64,000 nt of DNA from Streptomyces tailanensis (lineage in GTDB: Bacteria > Actinomycetota > Actinomycetes > Streptomycetales > Streptomycetaceae): assembly GCF_008386495.1 (NCBI RefSeq), contig NZ_VTHJ01000044.1, positions 85,893 to 149,892 on the forward strand, written 5' to 3'. Position 1 is the first letter of the stretch, and every line of letters begins with the position of its first letter. The position numbers were made by a program, and so were the translations under genes. Positions 24,115 to 31,704 of this stretch are shown here, one piece after another. The notes under the pieces were generated by a model. The model searched no databases and was not told where the DNA came from. It saw nothing but the letters and a program-made list of their open reading frames with translations.

Positions 24115-24933
24115 ATGGCCACCCCACGCCGTGACACCCACGGCATCGTCGACGCCGCCGGCCTCCTCGCACACGTGGACTTCCGCCGCCGCGCCCCCGC
24201 CGAACCCCTGCGCCCCTACGTCGAGCAGTACTGGCTGATCGACTGGGACCTCCCCGAGCCGTACGTCTCCCACGTGGTCCCGCACCCGGCGGTCAACATC
24301 ATCTTCCAGCACTTCGCCGACGAGCAGCCCTTCGCCGAGGTCGCCGGCGTCCAGCTGGGCCTGTTCGCCCAGAAACTGGAGGGCCGGGGCCGGGTCTGCG
24401 GCATCAAGTTCCGGCCCGGCGGCTTCCGCCCCTTCGCCCCCGACCGCCCGGTGACCGACTGGACCGGCCGCCGGGTACGACAGCCCGAGGTCTACGCCGA
24501 CACGAACCCGGCCACCGTCCTCACCCCCGACGACGAGGAGGCCCGCATCGCCGCCCTCGACGCCTTCCTCCTGCGGCACCACCCCAGGCCGGACCCCCAG
24601 GCCGACCTCGCCATGACTCTCGTGGACCGCATCCACACCGACCGCACCATCCGCCGCGTCACCGACTTCGCCCGCGCCGAGGGCATGTCCGTACGACTCC
24701 TGCAACGCCTCTTCGCCGCGTACGTCGGCGTAGGGCCCAAGTGGGTCATCCTCCGCTACCGCATCCACGAGGCCCTGGAACGCGCCGAAACCGACCCCGA
24801 GGTCGACTGGGCAGCCCTCGCCACCGACCTGGGCTACGCCGACCAGGCCCACCTGGTACGAGACTTCACGGCGACGGTAGGGGTACCGCCGAGGACGTAC
24901 GCGCAGGCCCTGTCGCCTACTTCGCGTGCGTGA
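24115..24933 (+). CDS. AraC-family transcriptional regulator
   Basis: 272 residues. The N-terminal sensor domain begins LRPYVEQYWLIDWDLPEPYV and includes GIKFRPGGFRPF, a pattern of AraC proteins with a DUF6597-like domain. The C-terminal double HTH has RRVTDFARAEGMSVRLLQRLF and WAALATDLGYADQAHLVRDF. The 3' end overlaps the small membrane gene on the other strand by 17 bp. The convergent SDR operon is a possible target. Confidence 0.88.
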   Translation: MATPRRDTHGIVDAAGLLAHVDFRRRAPAEPLRPYVEQYWLIDWDLPEPYVSHVVPHPAVNIIFQHFADEQPFAEVAGVQLGLFAQKLEGRGRVCGIKFRPGGFRPFAPDRPVTDWTGRRVRQPEVYADTNPATVLTPDDEEARIAALDAFLLRHHPRPDPQADLAMTLVDRIHTDRTIRRVTDFARAEGMSVRLLQRLFAAYVGVGPKWVILRYRIHEALERAETDPEVDWAALATDLGYADQAHLVRDFTATVGVPPRTYAQALSPTSRA

Positions 24934-25072
24934 CCGCGTAGATCATCACGAACGCCACGATGTGGATGCCGAAGAGGAAGTACGCGAGGAACCACCACAC
25001 ATACCGCTCGTTCTTCGTCTCCTCGGCAAGCCGGCGCTGTTCCGGGGTGGGGCCCTCGCCCCCTGGCGGCAT
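24917..25072 (-). CDS. Small single-pass membrane protein
   Basis: A 51-residue protein. Residues 1-22 are polar (PPGGEGPTPEQRRLAEETKN); then one long hydrophobic helix (YVWWFLAYFLFGIHIVAFVM) and a short tail follow. The ATG overlaps the stop of the SDR gene (TGATG), so it should be translated by re-initiation. Conserved-looking aromatic residues (WWF.AYFLFG) suggest a real gene. It resembles the small DUF6126-type proteins found in Streptomyces, though I am not certain. Function unknown. Confidence 0.75.
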   Translation of the reverse strand: MPPGGEGPTPEQRRLAEETKNERYVWWFLAYFLFGIHIVAFVMIYAVTHAK

Positions 25073-25848
25073 CACAGCTCCCGGTGGACCTTGGTGTTGG
25101 AGGCCTGGGCGCGGGGGCGCAGGACCAGGAGGTCGACGTTGACGTGGCTGGGCCGGGTGACCGCCCAGGTGATCGTGTCGGCGACGTCGTCGGCGGTCAG
25201 GGGCTCCGCGACGCCCTCGTAGACGCTCGCCGCCTTGTCCGCGTCGCCGCCGAAGCGGGTCAGGGCGAACTCGTCCGTCCTCACCATGCCGGGCGCGATC
25301 TCGATGACCCGGACCGGTGTACCGACGATCTCCAGCCGCAGCGTCTCGGCGAGGACATGCGCCCCGTGCTTGGCGGCGACATAGCCCGCCCCGCCCTCGT
25401 ACGTCCCGTGCCCGGCCGTCGACGACACCACGACCACCGTGCCGTCACCGCTCGCGGTCAGCGCGGGCAGCAGGGCCTGGGTGACGTTGAGCGTACCGAT
25501 GACGTTCGTCTCGTACATCTGCCGCCAGTCGGCGGGATCACCGGTGGCGACGGGGTCGGCACCGAGCGCGCCACCCGCGTTGTTGACCAGCACCCCGATC
25601 GCCCTGAAGGCTGTGGCGAACTCGTCCACCGCGGCCCGATCGGTCACATCCAGGGCGTACGCGGCGGCCTTACCGCCGCCCTTGTTGATCTCCTCCGCCA
25701 GCGCCTCGATCCGGTCCTTGCGCCGCGCGGTCAGCACGACCCGGTACCCCGCGGCGGCCAGCTGCCGGGCCGTGGCGGCGCCGATCCCGCTGCTCGCACC
25801 GGTGACGACGGCGATACGGGAGGCGGCGGACGGTACGGCGGCGGCCAT
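25072..25848 (-). CDS. SDR-family oxidoreductase
   Basis: 258 residues, classical short-chain dehydrogenase. The cofactor site is VVTGASSGIGAATA; NNAGG and the catalytic Ser (VVSSTAGHG) with Y-x3-K (YVAAKHGA) are present. An Arg pair after beta-2 (TARRKDR) suggests NADPH preference. It resembles the YdfG/serine 3-dehydrogenase type, but the substrate cannot be told. ATG 25848 follows CAGGAGC. It is divergent from a SnoaL-like gene and coupled to the small membrane protein. Confidence 0.92.
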   Translation of the reverse strand: MAAAVPSAASRIAVVTGASSGIGAATARQLAAAGYRVVLTARRKDRIEALAEEINKGGGKAAAYALDVTDRAAVDEFATAFRAIGVLVNNAGGALGADPVATGDPADWRQMYETNVIGTLNVTQALLPALTASGDGTVVVVSSTAGHGTYEGGAGYVAAKHGAHVLAETLRLEIVGTPVRVIEIAPGMVRTDEFALTRFGGDADKAASVYEGVAEPLTADDVADTITWAVTRPSHVNVDLLVLRPRAQASNTKVHREL

Positions 25849-25954
25849 GATCTGCTCCTGAACGGGGTCGAACGTAGGACAAAGTCTCGCCCGGCCAGGA
25901 TAGGCGGACGGTGAGACACTGAGAGTGGGTGATCCCCTGTTGAGGAGGTGGATC

Positions 25955-26389
25955 ATGGGACAAGCTCGTGAAGTCATGGACCGACTCACGGACGCGGTCA
26001 CCACACACCCCGACCTGAAGGCCCTCGCCGCGCTGTACGCCGAGGACGCGGTAGCCGTCACCCCCGACGGCGGCGAGCTCCACGGCCGGGACGACATCGT
26101 CGCGTACTGGCGCCAGATGACCGAGGCCATCCCGCAAGGCACGTACGAGGCGGTGCACGCGTACGAGGTCGGCGACACCGCCATAGACGAGGGTTACTTC
26201 ACCGGCAAGAACACCGGCCCCATCCAACTCCCCTCCGGCGAAACCATCCCCGCCACAGGCAAGGACATCAAGATCCGCGGCGTGGACTTCGCCACCGTCA
26301 AGGACGGCCGGATAGTCGAATACCGGCTGTACTTCGACGAGATGGAGTTCCTGGGCCAGCTGGGCCTGCTCCCGAAAGAGCCGTCTTGA
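25955..26389 (+). CDS. SnoaL-like (NTF2-fold) protein
   Basis: 144 residues with the cone-shaped NTF2-like fold pattern: LKALAALYAEDAVAVTPDGGELHGRDDIVAYW near the N-terminus and GVDFATVKDGRIVEYRLYFDEMEFLGQLG at the end. SnoaL-like proteins are cyclases, isomerases or binding proteins for small organic molecules. The ATG follows GAGGAGGTG. It shares a divergent promoter region with the SDR gene, and the two may act on the same compound. Confidence 0.88.
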   Translation: MGQAREVMDRLTDAVTTHPDLKALAALYAEDAVAVTPDGGELHGRDDIVAYWRQMTEAIPQGTYEAVHAYEVGDTAIDEGYFTGKNTGPIQLPSGETIPATGKDIKIRGVDFATVKDGRIVEYRLYFDEMEFLGQLGLLPKEPS

Positions 26390-26400
26390 CGGACAGACAA

Positions 26401-26742
26401 TTAACCCTGAGTGCCTCGCGGCGCATACATGATCACCGCCATGCCCGCGAGGCAGATCAGCGCCCCCGTCACATCCCAGCGGTCTGGCCGGTAGCCGTCC
26501 GCGACCATCCCCCAGGCGATCGACCCGGCCACGAAGACACCGCCGTACGCCGCCAGAATCCGCCCGAAGTGCGCATCCGGCTGCAACGTCGCCACGAACC
26601 CGTACACCCCCAACGCGACGACCCCCGCCCCGACCCACACCCACCCCCGATGCTCCCGCACGCCCTGCCACACCAGCCAGGCCCCACCGATCTCGAAGAC
26701 CGCGGCCAGCACGAACAGAACGACGGAACGGGCGATCACCAT
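26401..26742 (-). CDS. UPF0060 (YnfA-like) membrane protein
   Basis: 113 residues with four transmembrane helices. Family signature segments are VLAAVFEIGGAWLVWQGVREH, then AYGGVFVAGSIAWGMVADGYRPDRWDVTGALICL and MYAPRG at the end. The length equals the family norm. The family looks like a small multidrug-resistance-type transporter, but its substrate is not known. The start at 26742 was preferred to an upstream in-frame start because the family begins here. Upstream, a perfect hairpin terminates rtcB. Confidence 0.9.
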   Translation of the reverse strand: MVIARSVVLFVLAAVFEIGGAWLVWQGVREHRGWVWVGAGVVALGVYGFVATLQPDAHFGRILAAYGGVFVAGSIAWGMVADGYRPDRWDVTGALICLAGMAVIMYAPRGTQG

Positions 26743-26795
26743 GCCGGCAGCTTCGCACGGCGCTCCGGGTGGGGGTTCTTGGCCGCCAGGCAAGT

Positions 26796-26823
26796 GAGGC
26801 CCCCGGTATCGACCGGGGGCCTC
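26796..26823 (-). terminator. Terminator of rtcB
   Basis: A perfect 12-bp stem (GAGGCCCCCGGT with ACCGGGGGCCTC) and 4-nt loop ATCG, 6 bp past the rtcB stop on the minus strand. The structure is symmetrical and could work in both directions. No U-tract. Confidence 0.85.
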
Positions 26824-26829
26824 GCCCCT

Positions 26830-28023
26830 TCAGCCCTTCACACAGACGACCTGCTTCAGTTTCGCCACGACTTGCACAAGGTCCCGCTGTTGGTCGATGA
26901 CCTGCTCGATCGGCTTGTACGCGCCCGGGATCTCGTCCACGACGCCGGAGTCCTTGCGGCACTCCACGCCCCGCGTCTGCTCCTCCAGGTCCTTCGTCGA
27001 GAAGCGGCGCTTGGCCGCCATCCGACTCATACGCCGACCGGCCCCGTGCGACGCCGAGTTGAAGGCCTTCTCGTTGCCGAGCCCCTTCACGATGTACGAA
27101 CCCGTGCCCATCGAGCCCGGGATGATCCCGTACTCGCCGGAGCCCGCGCGGATGGCGCCCTTGCGGGTCACGAGCAGGTCCATCCCGTCGTAGCGCTCCT
27201 CGGCCACGTAGTTGTGGTGCGCGCTGATCTCCGGCTCGAAGGTCGGCTTGGCCTTCTTGAACTCCTTGCGGATCACGCCCTTCAGCAGCGCCATCATGAT
27301 CGAGCGGTTGTACTTCGCGTACTCCTGCGCCCAGAACAGGTCGTTGCGGTACGCCGCCATTTGCGGAGTGTCCGCGACGAAGACAGCGAGGTCGCGGTCG
27401 ACCAGATTCTGGTTGTGCGGAAGCTTCTGGGCTATGCCGATGTGGTGCTCGGCGAGTTCCTTGCCGATGTTCCGGGAACCGGAGTGGAGCATGAGCCAGA
27501 CAGACCCGATCGAATCAATGCAGACCTCGACAAAATGGTTGCCGGAACCAAGCGTTCCCATCTGCCTTCCCGCCCGTTCGTGACGGAATTTGACCGATTC
27601 CGCCACCCCGTCGAACCTCCCCCAGAAGTCGTCCCACCCCGCGGTCCCGAACCCGTGCAGCTGCCCGGGATCCACGGGATCGGCATGCATCCCCCGCCCC
27701 ACCGGAATCGCCTGCTCGATCTTCGACCGAAGCCGAGACAGGTCCCCCGGCAGGTCATTGGCCGTCAGGGACGTCTTCACCGCCGACATCCCGCAGCCGA
27801 TGTCCACGCCGACCGCCGCCGGACACACGGCGCCCCGCATCGCGATGACCGACCCAACCGTCGCGCCCTTGCCGTAGTGGACGTCCGGCATCACCGCCAG
27901 CCCCTTGATCCACGGCAGAGTCGCGACGTTCCGCAGTTGCTGGAGTGCTCCGTCCTCGACCGACGCGGGGTCGGTCCACATGCGGATGGGTACCTTCGCG
28001 CCCGGTATCTCGACGTACGACAT
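26830..28023 (-). CDS. rtcB: RtcB-family RNA ligase
   Basis: 397 residues. RtcB joins 2',3'-cyclic phosphate (or 3'-phosphate) RNA ends to 5'-hydroxyl ends using GTP and Mn2+. Key blocks: PDVHYGKGATVGSVI, the metal-site Cys in GVDIGCGMS (Asp74, Cys77), LGSGNHFVE, HSGSRNIG, GSMGTGSYIVKG, and SASHGAGR carrying the histidine that takes GMP. ATG 28023 follows GAGGACGAG. It is a single gene with its own terminator; no archease or RtcR is nearby, so it may act in RNA repair. A strong hairpin lies in its upstream region. Confidence 0.95.
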   Translation of the reverse strand: MSYVEIPGAKVPIRMWTDPASVEDGALQQLRNVATLPWIKGLAVMPDVHYGKGATVGSVIAMRGAVCPAAVGVDIGCGMSAVKTSLTANDLPGDLSRLRSKIEQAIPVGRGMHADPVDPGQLHGFGTAGWDDFWGRFDGVAESVKFRHERAGRQMGTLGSGNHFVEVCIDSIGSVWLMLHSGSRNIGKELAEHHIGIAQKLPHNQNLVDRDLAVFVADTPQMAAYRNDLFWAQEYAKYNRSIMMALLKGVIRKEFKKAKPTFEPEISAHHNYVAEERYDGMDLLVTRKGAIRAGSGEYGIIPGSMGTGSYIVKGLGNEKAFNSASHGAGRRMSRMAAKRRFSTKDLEEQTRGVECRKDSGVVDEIPGAYKPIEQVIDQQRDLVQVVAKLKQVVCVKG

Positions 28024-28138
28024 CTCGTCCTCAAATCCCCCGAAAGAAAGCAAAAGCATGAGAAGGCAAAACCGGCGCCAAGGTCGACGAAAGGGATGCC
28101 GGACCGGCGTTCACGGCATTGCGTGCGATACACATGGT

Positions 28139-28159
28139 GCCCGGGGGTCACCCCCGGGC
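28139..28159. other. Hairpin in the rtcB upstream region
   Basis: GCCCGGGGG-TCA-CCCCCGGGC: a perfect 9-bp stem with a 3-nt loop in the 204-bp spacer between divergent rtcB and the DUF3558 lipoprotein gene. It is 115 bp before the rtcB start, so it could lie in the rtcB leader RNA or be a protein-binding palindrome. It is too far from an upstream gene end to be a simple terminator. Confidence 0.5.
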
Positions 28160-28227
28160 GGCAAGTGAATAAGCACAGGACAGCGCAGCGCAGGTGTCCC
28201 CAGGGACCCGTCGAGAGGAGCCTCACC

Positions 28228-29067
28228 GTGCAGCGGAAGGCGTACGTACCGGGCGTCGCCATGCTCCTCGCGGCAGTGCTCACCGCGTGCACCGGCTCGG
28301 AGGACAGCGGTTCGGCGGACGACCCGCTCCCGGGCGACGCCGCCGCGACGGCGTCCACCGCCGAGCCCGGCCGCTACGACACACTCCCCGAGCCCTGCGG
28401 TTCCATCGAGCACGGCACCCTCGACTCCTTCCTCCCCGGCATCAAGCAGCTCACGGACGAGGAGCAGCGGCAGCAGGCGTACGAGGGCGCAGCGACGCAG
28501 ACGTACGACACGGACCGGAAGGCGGGCTGCCGCTGGAAGGTGGAGTCGGCGACGGCGACGGACTATCTGTTCGTCGATTTCGAGCGTGTGGTGTCGTACG
28601 ACGGCGCGGTCAGCGACGACAGCAAGGCACAGGAGGTGTACGGCGGCAAGGTGGAGGCGGCGGACCTGCCGGAGCCGTCGCCCAGCGAGTCGGCCGATGA
28701 GTCCGCAGACGACTCCACCGCCTCGCCGTCGGACGGCACCGCCTCGGGGTCCGCATCCGCGTCCGATTCGCCCGATTCCTCCAATTCGCCCACCCCTTCC
28801 ACCACGGCCAGCCCGACCGCCTCCGAGACCCCGGCCTCCCTCCAGCCCCGTACACTCGACGGTCTCGGTGACGAGGCGTTCCTGGACGACGCGCTCGGGA
28901 CGAGCCGGCAGCGGACGGTGACTGTGGTCTTCCGCACGTCGAATGTGATCGTGACGGTGGAGTACGAGGAGCAGCCGGCGACCACGACGGACGTGCCGGA
29001 CAGTGAGGAAATGCAGGACAGGGCATGGAAACTGGCCGAGCGGCTGGCGGAGTCGTTCGACGACTGA
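28228..29067 (+). CDS. DUF3558-like lipoprotein
   Basis: 279 residues, GTG start after GAGAGGAG. The lipobox is LTAC (Cys about 21). The mature part opens with the DUF3558-type pattern (LPEPCGSIEHGTLDSFLPG, GCRWKV) and has a long disordered Ser/Thr/Pro/Asp linker (about 145-210) before a second half with VTVVFRTSNVIVTVEYEE. DUF3558 lipoproteins are common in actinobacteria and lack a known role. The next gene is a relative, and the two are tandem paralogs. Confidence 0.85.
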   Translation: MQRKAYVPGVAMLLAAVLTACTGSEDSGSADDPLPGDAAATASTAEPGRYDTLPEPCGSIEHGTLDSFLPGIKQLTDEEQRQQAYEGAATQTYDTDRKAGCRWKVESATATDYLFVDFERVVSYDGAVSDDSKAQEVYGGKVEAADLPEPSPSESADESADDSTASPSDGTASGSASASDSPDSSNSPTPSTTASPTASETPASLQPRTLDGLGDEAFLDDALGTSRQRTVTVVFRTSNVIVTVEYEEQPATTTDVPDSEEMQDRAWKLAERLAESFDD

Positions 29068-29184
29068 GCGGCCGGTGGGGGTGGTCCGGGCGTCCGGTCG
29101 AACCCCCTGAATCAGGACCGCACTTCTTCCTCACCGCGTACGGTGGCCCCTCGGACCCGTTTGGACGTCATGAGTGAAGGAACC

Positions 29185-30159
29185 ATGCAGCGAGCCGCAG
29201 AGTCAGTTCAGCATCAGTCGCGAATCGAGCGAATGGAGCGAGTCGAGCGTTCCGTGCGTGCCCCTCGCGCGCGGGTCCTCGTGGGTGCCGCCGTCGTCCC
29301 GATGATGCTGTTGGCGGTCGGCTGCTCCTCGGGCTCGGACTCCGACAGTGCCTCCGCCGACGACGCGCCGTCGGAGGTGGCCGAGTCGGCGCTGAACGAC
29401 ACGTCCACGCCGGAGGTGGTCGAGGCGGCGTACGCGGTGCTGCCGAACGCGTGTGAGGTGTTCTCGCAGAAGACGTTGAAGTCGCTGGTCCCGGAGGGCG
29501 CGAAGTCCGGAAAGGCGATCAACACCGCCGAGGCGAACGTGACCGGCGACTGCCGTTGGACCAGCCTCGACGACAACGGTGTGGACGGCTCCCAGTACCG
29601 CTGGTTGAGCGTGTCGCTGCATCTGCTGGAGTCGAACGCGGCGAACGGTCCCGGTGAGGACCGGGCGCACACGGCGTTCGAGTCGAAGGTGACGGCGGCG
29701 CAGGCCGTGGACGGTGCGAAGAAGGTCAAGTCGGAGCCGGTGACGGGCACGGGCGACGAGGCGACGGCGGTGAGCTACGACCTGGAGAAGAAGGACGAGG
29801 GCACCTTCAAGCAGCAGACGATCGTGGTGCGTACGGAGAACGTCGTCATCACGCTCGACTACAACGGCGCGGGCCTGGCCGGTGAGAAGGCCCCGGACGC
29901 GGCCGCGTTGCTGAAGTCCGCGAAGTCCGCCGCCAAGGAGGTCGTGGAGGCGGTCGAGGAGGCGAACGAGAGCGACAGCGCCGCCTCGAAGTCCCCGTCG
30001 TCCGGTGCGACGAAGACTCCGTCGAAGGGCGCGACCAAGGGTTCGTCGTCCTCGGACGGTTCCGGATCGGACGTGAGTTCCGACTCCGACTCCTCGGGCT
30101 CGGGCAGCTCGACGACCGGAGGCTCTTCGTCCAGTGACAGCCGCAAGAGCTCGCGGTAG
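29185..30159 (+). CDS. DUF3558-like lipoprotein
   Basis: 324 residues. A long basic N-terminal stretch rich in Arg/Glu (RIERMERVERS) precedes the hydrophobic core and lipobox (LAVGC, Cys about 47). The domain shows LPNACEVFSQKTLKSLVP and TGDCRW, the two-cysteine pattern of the previous gene, with IVVRTENVVITLDYNG near the end. The C-terminus is a disordered Ser/Gly/Lys tail of about 70 residues. ATG 29185 follows GAAGGA; ATG 29170 is possible. Function unknown. Confidence 0.83.
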   Translation: MQRAAESVQHQSRIERMERVERSVRAPRARVLVGAAVVPMMLLAVGCSSGSDSDSASADDAPSEVAESALNDTSTPEVVEAAYAVLPNACEVFSQKTLKSLVPEGAKSGKAINTAEANVTGDCRWTSLDDNGVDGSQYRWLSVSLHLLESNAANGPGEDRAHTAFESKVTAAQAVDGAKKVKSEPVTGTGDEATAVSYDLEKKDEGTFKQQTIVVRTENVVITLDYNGAGLAGEKAPDAAALLKSAKSAAKEVVEAVEEANESDSAASKSPSSGATKTPSKGATKGSSSSDGSGSDVSSDSDSSGSGSSTTGGSSSSDSRKSSR

Positions 30160-30214
30160 TGCCCAACTCGTAATGATCGACTGGTAAGTCGCAGTCCCAC
30201 CAGGACTTTTGCCC

Positions 30215-30243
30215 GAGCCCGGCCCCCTGTCGAGGCCGGGCTC
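30215..30243 (+). terminator. Hairpin after the DUF3558 gene pair
   Basis: A perfect 10-bp stem (GAGCCCGGCC with GGCCGGGCTC) and 9-nt loop, 55 nt after the stop of the second lipoprotein and before the DUF2637 gene. It is the likely end of the lipoprotein transcript. Confidence 0.75.
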
Positions 30244-30323
30244 ACCCCACGCCGGCAACGAGTTCGCCGCACACATGTGCCACCCTGTTGCGCGCAACAA
30301 CACGCAAGGGGAGGGGAGTACGG

Positions 30324-31682
30324 GTGGCCGCGCCAATGCAGCTGACTCGAATGCACCGCGTTCTCATCGGCGTGGTCGTGTTCGGCGCCGTCATCATCGC
30401 CGGGATCGGCTTCGCGGGTTCGTACGCGGCCGTGCGGGAGCTGGCCCTGCAGAAGGGCTTCGGGAACTTCTCGTACGTCTTCCCGATCGGTATCGACGCC
30501 GGTATCTGCGTCCTCCTCGCCCTGGACCTGCTCCTGACGTGGATCCGCATCCCTTTCCCGCTGCTGCGTCAGACGGCGTGGGTGCTGACGCTGGCGACGA
30601 TCGCGTTCAACGGCGCGGCGGCGTGGCCGGACCCGCTGGGTGTGGGTATGCACGCGGTGATCCCGGTCCTCTTCGTGGTGTCGGTCGAGGCCGCCCGCCA
30701 CGCCATCGGCCGCATCGCGGACATCACCGCCGACAAGCACATGGAGGGCGTCCGCCTCACCCGCTGGCTCCTCTCCCCCCTCCCCACGTTCCTCCTCTGG
30801 CGCCGCATGAAGCTGTGGGAGCTCCGCTCCTACGACCAGGTCATCAAGCTGGAGCAGGAACGTCTCGTCTACCAGGCCCGCCTCCGCTCCCGTTACGGCC
30901 GAGCCTGGCGCCGAAAGGCCCCGGTCGAGTCCCTGATGCCCCTCCGCCTGGCCCGCTACGGCGTCCCGTTGGCGGACACGGCCTCGGCGGGCTTGGCAGC
31001 GGCGGGCATCGAGCCGGCCCTGCTCCCCCCGGCGCCCGTCGAGATAGCTGCGGGCAGTCGTGCCGCTGGGGCGGCGCCCGTCCCACAGAAAGCGGCACCT
31101 CCCAGCGGGCAGCGCCCCCAACTCGGCAGCGCCCCCACCCAGCAGCCTGAACTCGTCCTGTACGAGGAGCAGGCCCCCCAGGAACCCCCGGCCGACGAAA
31201 GCCCTTGGCTCCACGCCCGCCACCCCCAGGAGGTCCCCTACCAGGGCGGCTACGACCCCTCGTACGAACCCGAGGAACAGTACGGCGAGTGGTACGAGGA
31301 GCAGGACCCGGAGCAGTACCAGCAGTACGAGCCGGACCCCCGGGACCCCCGCTACCGGCAGCAACAGTTCGAGGCCCCCGAGCCCCAGGACGGCGAACCC
31401 TCTCCGGAGGAGACCGGCAGCTTCCCCGTCCCGGCGGGCCCCGGCCGCATCCGCGAGCTGGGCGAGGGCGGCGGCACCCCGGAACCGCCGCAGCCGGACG
31501 AGGAGTCGTACTACCAGGTCTTCAAGCAGTCGATAAACGGCAGCTACCCGACCCCTCGCGAGCTCATCGACAACGTGGCGGCCGAGTTCGGCGTCACCCT
31601 CCCCGCGGAGGAGTCGAAGCGCATGGTCAACCGCTTCACCAACCGCCACACGGCGGAACTGGAAGAGGACCACATCGCGTAA
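30324..31682 (+). CDS. DUF2637-domain membrane protein
   Basis: 452 residues, GTG start after GGGGAGGGGAG. The N-terminal 130 residues hold four helices (HRVLIGVVVFGAVIIAGIGF, FSYVFPIGIDAGICVLLALD, then two more) of the DUF2637 type, which occurs in spread proteins (SpdB-like) of Streptomyces conjugative plasmids and in chromosomal relatives. The middle is a disordered Pro/Gln/Glu region. The last 60 residues (YYQVFKQSINGSYPTPRELI, then VNRFTNRHTAEL) look like a small helical domain. No transfer genes are near, so this is a chromosomal family member of unknown role. Confidence 0.85.
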   Translation: MAAPMQLTRMHRVLIGVVVFGAVIIAGIGFAGSYAAVRELALQKGFGNFSYVFPIGIDAGICVLLALDLLLTWIRIPFPLLRQTAWVLTLATIAFNGAAAWPDPLGVGMHAVIPVLFVVSVEAARHAIGRIADITADKHMEGVRLTRWLLSPLPTFLLWRRMKLWELRSYDQVIKLEQERLVYQARLRSRYGRAWRRKAPVESLMPLRLARYGVPLADTASAGLAAAGIEPALLPPAPVEIAAGSRAAGAAPVPQKAAPPSGQRPQLGSAPTQQPELVLYEEQAPQEPPADESPWLHARHPQEVPYQGGYDPSYEPEEQYGEWYEEQDPEQYQQYEPDPRDPRYRQQQFEAPEPQDGEPSPEETGSFPVPAGPGRIRELGEGGGTPEPPQPDEESYYQVFKQSINGSYPTPRELIDNVAAEFGVTLPAEESKRMVNRFTNRHTAELEEDHIA

Positions 31683-31704
31683 CCCGCATACGTACGACTC
31701 GGAG

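Noticed and set aside
28081..28160. Small RNA or tRNA-like element upstream of rtcB
   Set aside because: Only one hairpin is evident and no acceptor stem or T-arm pairing could be built, so it is listed just as a hairpin.
30160..30323. tRNA gene in the spacer before the DUF2637 gene
   Set aside because: No cloverleaf or T-loop GTTCRA box could be fitted; the structure present is a plain terminator hairpin.
30324..31682. DUF2637 gene as sign of an integrated conjugative plasmid
   Set aside because: No tra (FtsK-like), rep, integrase or att site is visible nearby; chromosomal DUF2637 genes are common in Streptomyces.
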